The notes under the pieces were generated by a model. It worked only from the letters and a program-made list of their open reading frames with translations, was not told the origin of the DNA and made no database searches. Shown piece after piece: positions 25,082 to 34,776 of a stretch of DNA of 64,000 bases (the stretch's first letter is position 1; each line of letters begins with the position of its first letter). Position numbers and translations under genes: made by a program. The stretch is from CBDBFG01 sp965204765 (lineage in GTDB: Bacteria; Pseudomonadota; Alphaproteobacteria; Caedimonadales; UBA9215): positions 496,001 to 560,000 of the forward strand of contig CBDBFG010000004.1 of the NCBI GenBank assembly GCA_965204765.1, given 5' to 3'.

Positions 25082-26320
25082 TTATAAAGCTTGTTTTATT
25101 TTTATTGCGTTATCGTGTTGAGAATCTTTGATATAGTGCAATACTAAAATTGATATGCCTAAGCATATTGGTACTACGTTTAATGCGTATTGATAATTAT
25201 CTACGGTAAAGTTTGTTCCAGACCGTTTATAGTCTAATAGGTAGCCTATAACTGCTTCGAACGCTCCGCTTAGCATGATCATTGTATTCATAAATCCCAA
25301 CGCTATACCGCTTGAGTTTGCCTTTACCATACGTACTACAAGAGAGAATACCAAACATTGTCCACCAAAAGAAAACCCTCCGATAAATAGCAAGGCACAC
25401 ATAGTATATATCGAATGTATCTTGTAGTTCACTATTATGTAATAAGTGATCAGAGAGACAAAGGCACATATGTACATCAGTATTTTGCGTTTGTTAATTA
25501 GATCCGAAGCATAGGTAACTATTGGTGCGCCAAAGCTTACGCCTATATATATGCATGAGGAAACAAAAGATGCATGTTGTTTGCTTATGTTGTAGGTTAA
25601 CATCATGAACGGTGTGCCCCACAGATCGGCAATTACGGCTAAAGGAACGTACATTAATCCACCAAATGCTCCTAATAGCCAAATTTGCCTGTTTTTAGCG
25701 ATGGCTAGTAATTTTTGCATACTATTGTGTTCTTCCACAATTGTTGGTGTATTGATTTTTGTGACATTATATACGGTAAAAGCGATTATAATACCGATAC
25801 AACCTAGAACAAACACAACGGTGCGCCAGTCAAAGATAGTGGTTAGATAACCAAGGGGTGCTCCTCCTATCGTACCTCCTATTGTTCCTAATAGGGTGGT
25901 TATTCCTACTACTCGTGCTATTTTATGGTTATCAAATATGATGGTGATTAATTTTACTACTCCGATAAAACCACAAGCTGCCCCGGCACCAGTTAGCAAT
26001 CTTCCTATTCCAGCTGTGAATGCATTAGTTGACAGAGCAAAAATAATTGCTCCTGCTGCGGAGATCAGACAACAGATAGAAAAAGTTTTCCTTACACCAT
26101 ATCTATCCAAGGCAATGCCTAAGGGGATTTGCATTGTGGCATATGCGTGATAAAAACATGCTCCAATCATGCCAAAGGTGCAACAGTTTATATCCAGATC
26201 TTTTACTAGGTTATCACCTATTACTCCGGGGCAAACACGCAGTACAAATTGGTATAAATAAAAAGACGCTGCACACAGCCACATAAACCATGGCGAAAGC
26301 AGTTTAGTAGATGGATTCAT
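25082..26320 (-). CDS. MFS transporter
   Basis: This 412-residue inner-membrane protein has twelve predicted helices. The MFS loop 2-3 signature is visible as GIALDRYGVRKTF and the 4-5 region as GRLLTGAGAACGFIG. A central hydrophilic loop (TPTIVEEHNSMQKLLAIAKNRQ) separates two six-helix halves. The start at MNPSTKLLSPWFMW is chosen over an upstream in-frame Met because a GGGTC site lies nearby and the first helix follows normally. The substrate is unknown; related carriers in intracellular bacteria import host metabolites, but that is not shown here. Confidence 0.88.
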   Translation of the reverse strand: MNPSTKLLSPWFMWLCAASFYLYQFVLRVCPGVIGDNLVKDLDINCCTFGMIGACFYHAYATMQIPLGIALDRYGVRKTFSICCLISAAGAIIFALSTNAFTAGIGRLLTGAGAACGFIGVVKLITIIFDNHKIARVVGITTLLGTIGGTIGGAPLGYLTTIFDWRTVVFVLGCIGIIIAFTVYNVTKINTPTIVEEHNSMQKLLAIAKNRQIWLLGAFGGLMYVPLAVIADLWGTPFMMLTYNISKQHASFVSSCIYIGVSFGAPIVTYASDLINKRKILMYICAFVSLITYYIIVNYKIHSIYTMCALLFIGGFSFGGQCLVFSLVVRMVKANSSGIALGFMNTMIMLSGAFEAVIGYLLDYKRSGTNFTVDNYQYALNVVPICLGISILVLHYIKDSQHDNAIKIKQAL

Positions 26321-26415
26321 ATTGACCCTATATAAACATAGCCAGGATTGTACATCAATTTTGCAATATATCAACCTATTGACATCTAATAGTTAATATA
26401 CTATAAGTATCCTGT

Positions 26416-26439
26416 CAATTATATCGGGTGATATAGTTG
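26416..26439. promoter_or_regulatory. 24-bp operator-like palindrome upstream of groESL
   Basis: CAATTATATC and GATATAGTTG flank GGGT and are complementary with a single mismatch. It lies 90 bases before the groES start, in the gap divergent to the transporter. It is not a CIRCE element (TTAGCACTC-N9-GAGTGCTAA), so a different repressor or activator would have to bind it. Confidence 0.4.
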
Positions 26440-26528
26440 TTATAAACGGAGTAAAGTCCTACATTGGGTGCTATATTTAGGCCTAGTGTGCGGAACTTCT
26501 TTAGTCTAACTAGATAGAGGAGATAATT

Positions 26529-26816
26529 ATGAAATTCAAACCATTACATGATAGAGTCTTAATCAAGCGCGTTGAGCAAGAATCCAAAACTAGCGGTGGT
26601 ATTATCATACCTGATAATGCTAAAGAAAAGCCTGCTGAAGGTTTGGTATTGGCTGTTGGATCTGGTGCCAGAGATGAGTCAGGAAAAGTAACGCCATTGG
26701 ATGTAAAAGTGAACGACAAAGTTCTCTTTGGTAAATGGTCAGGTACAGAAGTAAAATTAGACGGTGAAGACCTTATAGTTCTAAAAGAGTCTGATATTTT
26801 TGGCATATTCGCATAA
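26529..26816 (+). CDS. groES: Co-chaperonin GroES
   Basis: GroES (95 residues) forms the seven-membered lid of GroEL. The start MKFKPLHDRVLIKRVEQESK, the mobile loop KTSGGIIIPDNAKEKP and the end VLKESDIFGIFA match the family. AGATAGAGGAGAT precedes the ATG. It is followed by groEL after 47 bases, and both probably share the upstream promoter and downstream terminator. Confidence 0.97.
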   Translation: MKFKPLHDRVLIKRVEQESKTSGGIIIPDNAKEKPAEGLVLAVGSGARDESGKVTPLDVKVNDKVLFGKWSGTEVKLDGEDLIVLKESDIFGIFA

Positions 26817-26863
26817 ATACGTAAAAATAATTAAATTATTTATAGTAAGAGGAGATTATTATC

Positions 26864-28534
26864 ATGTCTGCAAAAGAAGTATGTTTTTCTACTGAGGCGC
26901 GTAACAAGCTATTAACAGGTGTTAATATTTTGGCAAACTCTGTCAAAGTTACTTTGGGTCCAAAGGGTAGAAATGTTGTGTTATCTAAGAGTTTTGGCGC
27001 ACCAAGAATTACAAAAGATGGTGTTTCTGTTGCCAAGGAAATAGAGTTAAAAGATAATTTTGAAAACATGGGTGCGCAAATGTTGCGCGAGGTTGCTAGC
27101 AAGACAAACGATATAGCTGGTGACGGAACAACTACAGCTACTGTATTAGCACAGGCCATAGTGAACGAAGGGGCAAAATCAGTTGCGGCTGGTGTGAACC
27201 CAATGGACTTAAAGCGCGGTGTTGATTTAGCAGTAAATTCTGTAGTGCAAACTATACAGTCTAATTCTAAAACTGTTTCAACAAACGAAGAAATTGCTCA
27301 GGTTGCTACTATTTCTGCTAATGGTGAGGCTGAAATAGGGCAAATTATTGCTCAGGCAATGGAAAAAGTTGGTAAAGAGGGTGTTATTACTGTTGAAGAA
27401 GCTAAATCCTTTAACACGGAACTTGACGTGGTAGAAGGTATGGAATTTGATCGTGGTTATATTTCACCATATTTTGTTACCAACTCTGAAAAGATGATAG
27501 CAGACCTTGAAAATCCGTTAATTCTTGTACATGAAGGTAAAATTACTAGTTTACAACCAATGGTTTCATTATTAGAGCAAGTTGTGCAGTCAAGCAGGCC
27601 ATTGCTAATTATCGCCGAAGATGTTGAAGGTGAGGCTCTTGCAACTCTAGTGGTAAACCGTTTGCGTGGTGGCCTAAAGGTTGCAGCGGTTAAAGCTCCT
27701 GGTTTTGGTGATCGAAGAAAAGCAATGCTAGAAGATATTGCTATCTTAACAGGTGCACAAGTAATTTCTGAGGATGTTGGTCTAAAGCTTGAGAATGTCA
27801 CTATGGATATGCTTGGTAACTCGAAAAAGGTTGTGGTGAGCAAGGAAAATACTACGGTTGTTGATGGTGTTGCTGATAAAGCTACGGTAGAGGCTCGTTG
27901 TAATCAAATTCGTGCACAAATTGAAGAGACTAGTTCTGATTATGATCGTGAAAAATTACAAGAAAGATTGGCTAAGCTTTCAGGTGGAGTAGCGGTGATT
28001 AATGTTGGTGGTTCAACAGAGGTCGAAGTAAAAGAACGTAAAGATCGTGTTGATGATGCACTTAATGCTACAAGAGCAGCAGTAGAAGAGGGTGTAGTAT
28101 CTGGAGGAGGTTGTGCCTTGCTTTATGCGATTGCTTCTTTGGATAGCTTAAAACCTGAGAATGATGAGCAAAGAGTTGGTATAGACATTATTCGTCGTGC
28201 TTTACAAGCTCCAATTAGGCAAATAGTTACTAATGCTGGTGGAGATGGCTCTGTGATTGCAGCCAAACTATTGGAAGGTAAAGATAGTAATCGCGGTTTT
28301 AATGCGCAGACTGAACAGTATGTTAATATGTTTAACGAGGGTATCATTGATCCTACTAAAGTTGTAAGAACTGCATTACAAGACGCTGCATCGGTTGCAG
28401 GTTTGTTAATTACAACCGAAGCAATGGTTGCTGATGCGCCAAAAGATGAAAAAGAATCCACTCCTGATATGGGTGGAATGGGCGGAATGCCTGGTATGGG
28501 AGGAATGGGTGGTATGCCTGGTATGGGTATGTAA
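26864..28534 (+). CDS. groEL: Chaperonin GroEL
   Basis: GroEL (556 residues) is the ATP-dependent folding chamber. The ATP-binding segments VTLGPKGRNVVL and GDGTTTATVLAQAI, the apical-domain APGFGDRRKAML and the Gly-Met tail (GGMGGMPGMGGMGGMPGMGM) are present. The gene is intact. GroEL is usually the most abundant protein in host-restricted bacteria. Confidence 0.98.
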   Translation: MSAKEVCFSTEARNKLLTGVNILANSVKVTLGPKGRNVVLSKSFGAPRITKDGVSVAKEIELKDNFENMGAQMLREVASKTNDIAGDGTTTATVLAQAIVNEGAKSVAAGVNPMDLKRGVDLAVNSVVQTIQSNSKTVSTNEEIAQVATISANGEAEIGQIIAQAMEKVGKEGVITVEEAKSFNTELDVVEGMEFDRGYISPYFVTNSEKMIADLENPLILVHEGKITSLQPMVSLLEQVVQSSRPLLIIAEDVEGEALATLVVNRLRGGLKVAAVKAPGFGDRRKAMLEDIAILTGAQVISEDVGLKLENVTMDMLGNSKKVVVSKENTTVVDGVADKATVEARCNQIRAQIEETSSDYDREKLQERLAKLSGGVAVINVGGSTEVEVKERKDRVDDALNATRAAVEEGVVSGGGCALLYAIASLDSLKPENDEQRVGIDIIRRALQAPIRQIVTNAGGDGSVIAAKLLEGKDSNRGFNAQTEQYVNMFNEGIIDPTKVVRTALQDAASVAGLLITTEAMVADAPKDEKESTPDMGGMGGMPGMGGMGGMPGMGM

Positions 28535-28556
28535 TTCGTTTCTGTCTATGTCTATT

Positions 28557-28584
28557 AAACCCACCATTTTGGTGGGTTTTTTTT
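28557..28584 (+). terminator. Strong Rho-independent terminator of groESL
   Basis: AAACCCACC (28557-28565) and GGTGGGTTT (28571-28579) form a perfect nine-pair stem with a five-base loop, and the T run extends to 28584. It lies 22 bases after the groEL stop. Confidence 0.9.
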
Positions 28585-28889
28585 ATACTTTTTTTGTGGT
28601 GTGATAATTATTTTTTGTTATGTAATTTGAATTTTGTGATTGCTTATGTTTGCTAATCATTTGATCATCGCGCTAATCTAAAACAGCGGTCAATAGTCTA
28701 AAAATGCAGATTTTATGTATTATAAAATCGTGAAGCAGAGGATAGCATCGTAGGTGATGTTATATCACCATAATCCAAAGTATTGCATATTTAGTAAAAT
28801 TACGCTTATGAAGGTGTGATTAATTTATTAGGATTGTAAGAGGCAAATTAATCTATACAATATCTGAATAATAAAAAGGGGAAAGCAGG
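28585..28889. other. Intergenic region after groESL
   Basis: About 300 AT-rich bases lie between the groEL terminator and the next signal-peptide gene. It should contain the promoter for that gene, but no clear hexamer pair was identified and no RNA gene or repeat was seen. Confidence 0.5.
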
Positions 28890-29782
28890 ATGTTGTTACT
28901 TTATCGTATGGTTGTATTTGTATTGATGATTATTTGTACAGGTCCTGATGTGAAGGCTGATATTGACGCTGATGAGATGCAAAGGCAAGTAGCGCTATTA
29001 AATCAACAAGAGGGTCGAGAATATGATGTTGATGCGTCCATAGCAAAAGTTATGGCCTGGGCTTCTCAGGTTAAAACTGTAGAAAATACAGAGGATCAGG
29101 CTGGCTTGTTTTCTTTTGCAGATCCAGATGTGACTACGGTTCGAACTTTGAAATTAGAAGGTATTACTGATTATGATTTGCCCTTGTTGGGGATATTAGT
29201 AAAAAGTGCTAATTTATTTGCTTTATCGTTAAATAGTGATGAAATAACTGGTATAGAAGGTTTGTTGGTATCTGGTAATAATTTATGTTGTTTTGGATTA
29301 CAAGCTACCTTAAACATACTTACCCCCAATGATTTTTTGCATGCTGCACCTATGAGGATGTTAAGTGTAACATTTGGTGAGGTGGGTATGATGCCACTAC
29401 ACTACTTTGATAGTTGTGTAAATTTAAGCGAAAATTCTTCGATTGGTATCGTGCTTAGTTCTCTTAGCGAGGCGCAAGTAGCGTAAAAAAAATAATCTTG
29501 CGTACTGAAACGCCTGGAATGGTTAAATCATTGTTATTAGAATCTCTAATGGCTGCTAATACGCGCTTAGAGGTAAGAGGGTTACACTCTCAGCTAGTAA
29601 TTAAAACCTTGCAGACACAAATTTTACAGCCCAGAATGATGATAGATGCAGAACAAACGATATTAAGTGGTCAGCTCCATGCGCTTGGTTATGGTACAGG
29701 TCATTCTTACCAGGGAATGCTTAAAGAGGGCAAACTGCGTGAGTTGATGGATCTATTATTTCACGAGTTATTTCCACAATAA
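28890..29782 (+). pseudogene. Secreted-protein gene split by a frameshift
   Basis: The upper reading frame (28890-29486, 198 codons) starts with GGGGAAAGCAGG-ATG and a signal peptide (MLLLYRMVVFVLMIIC, cleavage near VKA). It ends at TAA just before a run of eight A residues. In another frame, open from 29468, coding character continues at once (KKIILRTETPGMVKSLLLES) to 29782. One missing base near 29470-29480 would join them into a protein of about 297 residues. The upper part has Leu-rich stretches (LKLEGITDYDLPLLGIL) vaguely like leucine-rich repeats; I recognise no family. Alternatives are a sequencing error, translational recoding, or two separate genes, the last with a TTG start and no ribosome-binding site. 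Confidence 0.6.
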
Positions 29783-30053
29783 TATACCAGTAGTGCTATT
29801 GTTTGTAAGGACCTAATGCGTTGGAAAATGTATGGTAATGGTATTAGTTTACTATGTTCTAACCACTATTTTGTATAGGCATTGCTGGGTTTTTATTGCT
29901 ATTTTGGCTGGCTTCATTATAGGATATTTTAAATTTTTGATCTGCGGTATACCTATGAATCGTCTCGTATGGTTTGTATTGTTAAGTTGATAGATTTTTT
30001 GATTATGGAATAATGTGAAATTTCTTATCATTTTTACGTTGTGAATATTTAAA

Positions 30054-31475
30054 TCAAATTGTTTTCAGGTAGCCGAGAGCTCGTTTTCTAGTAAAGGTTA
30101 TATCTACTATTGGTTTAGGATATGTGGTGCCTAATATAATGTTTGCTGATTGCAGTATTTCTTGCGGTGCTTCCCATGGTCGAAATAAATACTTATTGGG
30201 TAAATTTTTTAACTCAGGTATAAATTTTTTTGTGTATAATCCGTCGCCATCAAATTTTTCTCCTTGGGTTATGGGATTAAAAATTCTGAAGTATGGTGAT
30301 GCATCCACTCCGCACCCTGCAACCCATTGCCAGCTTGTGCTATTATTAGCTAAGTCAGCATCAACTAAGCAATCCCAAAACCAGTCTCTTCCTTTATGCC
30401 AGTGAATATTTAAGTTTTTTACCAAAAAAGATGCAACTATCATACGCACTCTATTATGCATGTATCCTGTTTGCCATAATTCTCTCATACCAGCATCAAT
30501 AATAGGGTATCCTGTTTTACCTAATCGCCATGCTGTTAATTGTAAAGAGTGATTTTTCCATGGGAAATTATTAAATTTTGTATTGATATTTTCTTGGTGT
30601 ATTGTTTGCGTATGATACAGCAAATAACAGGAAAATTCTCGCCAGATTAATTCATTGATAAAGTGATTAGTATCTGTGTTATATGACGGTATGTTTTGTG
30701 TACTATTTAAATGCTGCAAAATTTGTACTGGTGATATTTCACCAAAATGTAAATGCGGCGATAAAAGTGATGTATGTTGTTTACCTGGATAGTCTCTACC
30801 TAATTTATATCCTTTGACTTTATCAGTACTAAACTTATTTAATTTGTGTTTTGCGTGCTGTTCTCCTATATGCCATTGCTCTACTATTTTGTTATGCCAG
30901 TTATGGGCAATGGGAATAAGTCCAAGATTAGCTAAGGTATTTTTTCTTGTGGTATCAATTACAAAGTTTGTTTGGTGATGATGTTCGTTTACCAGTTTTC
31001 TAATAGGGAAATTTATTGTTTTGTTTTTGTATGCTGTGAACACTTTGTAATAACTACTATCTTGTTTTAATATTTGTGATGGATGGAATAAATAATTACT
31101 ATTATATCGATTGAATTTAATAGTTAATTTTTTACACAAGTGTTCGATGTTTTGTTCTTGTGCTACATGCCAGGGTTCATAACATGTATTGAAATATATA
31201 CCCTCTATTTCATATAACTTAGCTAGATTAGAGATGATTTTTACTGTATTTCCTACATATATTTGTAATTTGTTGTGTAGAGAGTGATCTAATTTTGCAA
31301 GTGAATGGTGTAACCATATCTTACTAGCACTACCGATCTTAAAGGGTTTGGGTGCACAATCATCAAAAATATAAACGGCCATTACTTGTTTGTTTTTGCA
31401 TGCATTATAGAGTGCTAGGTTATCTGAGAGACGTAGATCCTGACGAAACCAGACTAAAGATATTTTATCCAACAA
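30054..31475 (-). CDS. phrB: Deoxyribodipyrimidine photolyase
   Basis: This 473-residue FAD enzyme repairs UV-induced cyclobutane pyrimidine dimers with light energy. It shows the N-terminal antenna-domain start VWFRQDLRLSDN, then SLLSPHLHFGEISP, and the FAD/DNA-binding C-terminal part with WREF, MRELWQTGYMHNR, LVDADLANNSTSWQWVAGCG and DASPYFRIFNP. There is no ATG near the start; a TTG at 31475 with GGAGGG five bases upstream fits the family start exactly. It stands alone between long gaps. Photolyase is not common in strictly intracellular bacteria, so this hints at a light-exposed host or stage. Confidence 0.95.
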   Translation of the reverse strand: MLDKISLVWFRQDLRLSDNLALYNACKNKQVMAVYIFDDCAPKPFKIGSASKIWLHHSLAKLDHSLHNKLQIYVGNTVKIISNLAKLYEIEGIYFNTCYEPWHVAQEQNIEHLCKKLTIKFNRYNSNYLFHPSQILKQDSSYYKVFTAYKNKTINFPIRKLVNEHHHQTNFVIDTTRKNTLANLGLIPIAHNWHNKIVEQWHIGEQHAKHKLNKFSTDKVKGYKLGRDYPGKQHTSLLSPHLHFGEISPVQILQHLNSTQNIPSYNTDTNHFINELIWREFSCYLLYHTQTIHQENINTKFNNFPWKNHSLQLTAWRLGKTGYPIIDAGMRELWQTGYMHNRVRMIVASFLVKNLNIHWHKGRDWFWDCLVDADLANNSTSWQWVAGCGVDASPYFRIFNPITQGEKFDGDGLYTKKFIPELKNLPNKYLFRPWEAPQEILQSANIILGTTYPKPIVDITFTRKRALGYLKTI

Positions 31476-31754
31476 CTATACCCTCCAGAAATTTGTAAAA
31501 ATATTGCGTCATATCTTTAATTCACAACAAAATTAGGCGATTTCATAAGTTATAAATTTATAATTGTAATACTATTCACAGTTGGTATCACTATTATTGC
31601 AAATAATTACCTGATAAACAAATACCAATGTTTTAGTTTGGTTATCGTAACAATTTTCATCGTTCGCTAAGTGGTGCAGCCCTAGGTAATGATCGATTTA
31701 CAGAATTTTTCCTCTATCGAAGCTAATTCGGTTCAATGTTATTAAAGAATTGTG

Positions 31755-32768
31755 TTAACAATCTTCATTAGCTGGAGGGTTAATGCCTAGGTAATGGTAC
31801 GCTTGTGTGGTAAGAACCCTTCCTCTTGGGGTTCTTTGGACTAGACCTTGTTGAATAAGGTATGGTTCAATTACTTCTTCTAGGGTGTCTTTTTGTTCGG
31901 ATAAAATTGCTGCTAATGTTTCTGCTCCTACTGGTCCACCAGCGTAAACATTGGCAATATGTTCAAGGTATCTTTTGTCTTGTTGATCCAAACCCAATTT
32001 ATCTACACCCAATTTTGCCAGAGCAGAACGGGCAAGATTGATATGCACAGAATTTGTTTCGGCAACTGTAGCAAAATCTCTTATTCTGCGCAGCAATCGA
32101 CCTGCTATTCTTGGAGTGCCTCTTGATCTGCATGCTATTTCTTGCAAGGCATCTTGTTCGATATTGAGATGAAGTAATTTTGCTCCGCGATTAACAATTT
32201 TTTCCAGATCCTTAGGGGTATAAAAATTTAAACGCAGAGGGATGCCAAATCTATCGCGTAGCGGAGAAGTAATTAACCCTGTTCTTGTTGTTGCTGCAAC
32301 AAGAGTAAAAGGTGGCAAGTCAATTTGTATGGACCTTGCTGCTGGTCCTTCTCCAATAATGATATCGAGTTTAAAATCTTCCATTGCTGGGTACAGTACT
32401 TCTTCTACTGCTGGATTAAGCCTGTGGATTTCATCAATAAATAATACATCATGCGCTTGTAAATTAGTTAAAATTGCGGCAAGATCGCCAGCCTTAGTGA
32501 TAATTGGCCCCGAAGTTGATTTAAACCCTACACCAAGTTCGGTTGCTATTATTTGTGCCAATGTTGTTTTACCAAGGCCAGGAGGACCAAAAAACATAAC
32601 ATGATCCAAAGCTTCTTTACGTCCTTTTGCTGCTTTGATAAATACTTTTAGATTATCGCACAGCTCTTGTTGTCCCGTGAATTCATGTAAATATTTAGGG
32701 CGTAATGATATTTCAGTATATTCTTCGTTTTCTTGTTGTTTTGCTGATAGAATCGCGTCTTTAGGCAT
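31755..32768 (-). CDS. ruvB: Holliday junction helicase RuvB
   Basis: RuvB (337 residues) is the AAA+ motor of the RuvABC branch-migration complex. It shows SLRPKYLHEFTGQ, the Walker A motif FGPPGLGKTTLA, the Walker B motif FIDEIHRL, sensor I (AATTRTGLITSPLRDRFG) and the C-terminal winged helix (YLIQQGLVQRTPRGR). It is downstream of ruvA (55-base gap) and ruvC in the same direction, forming yebC-ruvC-ruvA-ruvB. Confidence 0.97.
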   Translation of the reverse strand: MPKDAILSAKQQENEEYTEISLRPKYLHEFTGQQELCDNLKVFIKAAKGRKEALDHVMFFGPPGLGKTTLAQIIATELGVGFKSTSGPIITKAGDLAAILTNLQAHDVLFIDEIHRLNPAVEEVLYPAMEDFKLDIIIGEGPAARSIQIDLPPFTLVAATTRTGLITSPLRDRFGIPLRLNFYTPKDLEKIVNRGAKLLHLNIEQDALQEIACRSRGTPRIAGRLLRRIRDFATVAETNSVHINLARSALAKLGVDKLGLDQQDKRYLEHIANVYAGGPVGAETLAAILSEQKDTLEEVIEPYLIQQGLVQRTPRGRVLTTQAYHYLGINPPANEDC

Positions 32769-32823
32769 ATTATTACTTATCTGAATTTTTTATAATTTAA
32801 CATTTTTTAGGAAAATTAACATG

Positions 32824-33438
32824 TTATTTATTTGCTACCAAGTGTGATAAGGACAATTTTATTAGTTCTTCCACTGTGGCGTCATTGGCCTGTTGTTGTA
32901 CGGCTTGTACAGCCTGGTTGGCATCAAATGTTTTGTAACCCAAATTAATTAACGCAGAAACAGCATCTTGGACTTTATTGTCTCCTTTGTTTGCGGTATT
33001 GACAGTAGTATTGTTATTTTGATTACTTAGTGTAAGGTTATTCATTTTATCTTTTAATTCATTGATGATACGGCTAGCTAGCTTTGGCCCAACACCATCG
33101 GCCTGAGTAAATACAGCTTTATCATTTGCATTAATAGCATGGTATATTTCATCTGGAGTAGCAATTGATAGAATAGCAATGCCCACTTTCATTCCCACAC
33201 CTTGTACATTAGTGATAAATTTGAAAGATTCCAATTCTTGTTTGGTGAAAAAACCGTATAGTGACATTGAATCTTCACGTACAACAAATTCTGTGTACAG
33301 CGTATAGGTTGCATTAACATCACACAATTTATCAAGGGTTTTGCGTGGACAGAATACTTGATAAAAAATTCCATTGACGTCTAGCACTGCAAAGTTGGCT
33401 TCTGTTTCTGTTAATATTCCTCTAATTCTAGTAATCAT
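32824..33438 (-). CDS. ruvA: Holliday junction protein RuvA
   Basis: RuvA (204 residues) binds the four-way junction and loads RuvB. MITRIRGILTETEANF is the OB-fold start, GVGMKVGIAILS and GVGPKLASRIINELKD are the helix-hairpin-helix motifs, and the C-terminal domain (DAVSALINLGYKTFDANQAVQ) contacts RuvB. The ATG overlaps the ruvC stop (ATGA), so the extra 15 in-frame residues upstream were discarded. Confidence 0.96.
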   Translation of the reverse strand: MITRIRGILTETEANFAVLDVNGIFYQVFCPRKTLDKLCDVNATYTLYTEFVVREDSMSLYGFFTKQELESFKFITNVQGVGMKVGIAILSIATPDEIYHAINANDKAVFTQADGVGPKLASRIINELKDKMNNLTLSNQNNNTTVNTANKGDNKVQDAVSALINLGYKTFDANQAVQAVQQQANDATVEELIKLSLSHLVANK

Positions 33439-33941
33439 TTTATGTTCCATGTTTGTTTGGTTTGCATAGTATGAGCATGACAAATAGCAATTGCCAATGC
33501 ATCAGAAGCATCAAATGATATTTCATCATTACATTGCGGTAACAAGTATTGAATCATAGTTTTTACTTGTTCTTTATCAGCGTGTCCTGCGCCAACCACC
33601 ATTTTTTTGACATGATTAGCTGAGTATTCGCTTACTCTGATATCAAGGGTGGTCGGGGCTACCATGACTACTCCTCGCGCTAACCCAAGGCGAAGGGTAG
33701 TAGCAGGATTTTTGTTAAGGAATGTTTCTTCTATGGCTGCTTCATCAGGTTGGTACTGTTTAACTATTGCTTGTACTCCTAAGAATAGTTTGTTTAGCCT
33801 AATATCCATGTCTTGTTTTGCTTGTACTTTGATTACACCGTGGGCAACGTGAAGCAATTTTGTACCTTCTACATCTATTACCCCCCAGCCAGAATTTAAC
33901 AGGCCGGGGTCTATTCCTAATACTCTAAATTTTCTAGACAT
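33435..33941 (-). CDS. ruvC: Holliday junction resolvase RuvC
   Basis: RuvC (168 residues) cleaves Holliday junctions. The first catalytic Asp is in LGIDPGLLNSGWGV, followed by AIEETFLNKNPATTLRLG and the C-terminal DASDALAIAICHAH, giving the four acidic residues. Length is normal. It lies between yebC (8-base gap) and ruvA (overlap). Confidence 0.96.
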   Translation of the reverse strand: MSRKFRVLGIDPGLLNSGWGVIDVEGTKLLHVAHGVIKVQAKQDMDIRLNKLFLGVQAIVKQYQPDEAAIEETFLNKNPATTLRLGLARGVVMVAPTTLDIRVSEYSANHVKKMVVGAGHADKEQVKTMIQYLLPQCNDEISFDASDALAIAICHAHTMQTKQTWNIK

Positions 33942-33949
33942 GTTAAACT

Positions 33950-34702
33950 TTATTCTATCATTAATGAGTCTAATACCGCTTGGTCGACTTCGAAATTAGC
34001 GTATACACCCTGTACATCGTCATTTTCTTCCAGAGCATTAATTAGTTTGAACAAAGTAGCTGCATGATTATCGTCAACAGCAATGGTATTACTGGGTTTC
34101 CATATTGTTGCTGCTCTGTTTGGGTCGCCAAATTTATTTACCAAAGCTTCGTGCACATTATTAAATTCTGCAAAGTACGTAGTAATTGTATGAATTTCGT
34201 TATCTGTTTCGACGTCTTGTGCGCCAAAGTCCAAAGCTGCTTCTAACATTTCATCACCAGAAATGTTATCTGTGCTGTATACTATTTCTCCGACATGATT
34301 AAATTGAAAAATCACACTATTTGCTTCACCTAGGTTGCCGCCATACTTGGAAAATGTCGACCGAATTTCTGAAGCGGTCCTGTTTTTATTGTCGGTTAAA
34401 CCTGCAACAATCAATGCAATTCCTGCGGGACCATATCCTTCATATCGTACTTCTGTATAGTTTGTATCATCTCCTCCGCCCGCAGCTTTTTTGATAGCTC
34501 GTTCGATGTTATCTTTGGGCATATTTACGGATCTTGCTGCTGCAATAGCAGTTCTTAGCCTGGGATTACTATCTTGATCTACTCCACCTTGTTTCACAGC
34601 TACAATAATTTCTTTTGATGCTTTCGAGAATATTTTTGCTCTTTTTTTATCTTGTGCACCTTTTCTGTGCATAATATTTTTAAACTGCGAATGACCAGCC
34701 AT
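33950..34702 (-). CDS. yebC: YebC/PmpR-family regulatory protein
   Basis: YebC (250 residues) is a conserved protein: members act as transcriptional regulators, or in translation at proline stretches. MAGHSQFKNIMHRKGAQDKKRAKIF is the canonical start (AAGGAAAA upstream), with 13 extra in-frame residues before it rejected. PRLRTAIAAARSVNMPKDNIERAI and YEGYGPAGIALIV are family signatures. It heads the ruv operon, as in many proteobacteria. Confidence 0.95.
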   Translation of the reverse strand: MAGHSQFKNIMHRKGAQDKKRAKIFSKASKEIIVAVKQGGVDQDSNPRLRTAIAAARSVNMPKDNIERAIKKAAGGGDDTNYTEVRYEGYGPAGIALIVAGLTDNKNRTASEIRSTFSKYGGNLGEANSVIFQFNHVGEIVYSTDNISGDEMLEAALDFGAQDVETDNEIHTITTYFAEFNNVHEALVNKFGDPNRAATIWKPSNTIAVDDNHAATLFKLINALEENDDVQGVYANFEVDQAVLDSLMIE

Positions 34703-34776
34703 GGTTTTCCTTTTATCTTGCTTGAATACAATATACACCACTGGTACAATTTGTACAGATTGGATAAGGGTGATAT

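Noticed and set aside
26401..26529. A CIRCE element or sigma-32 promoter before groES
   Set aside because: No TTAGCACTC-N9-GAGTGCTAA and no convincing sigma-32 hexamer pair is present; only the unrelated dyad was kept.
29483..29492. Programmed -1 frameshift on the A8 run
   Set aside because: The upper frame terminates in TAA before a ribosome could slip on the run, so the usual mechanism does not fit.
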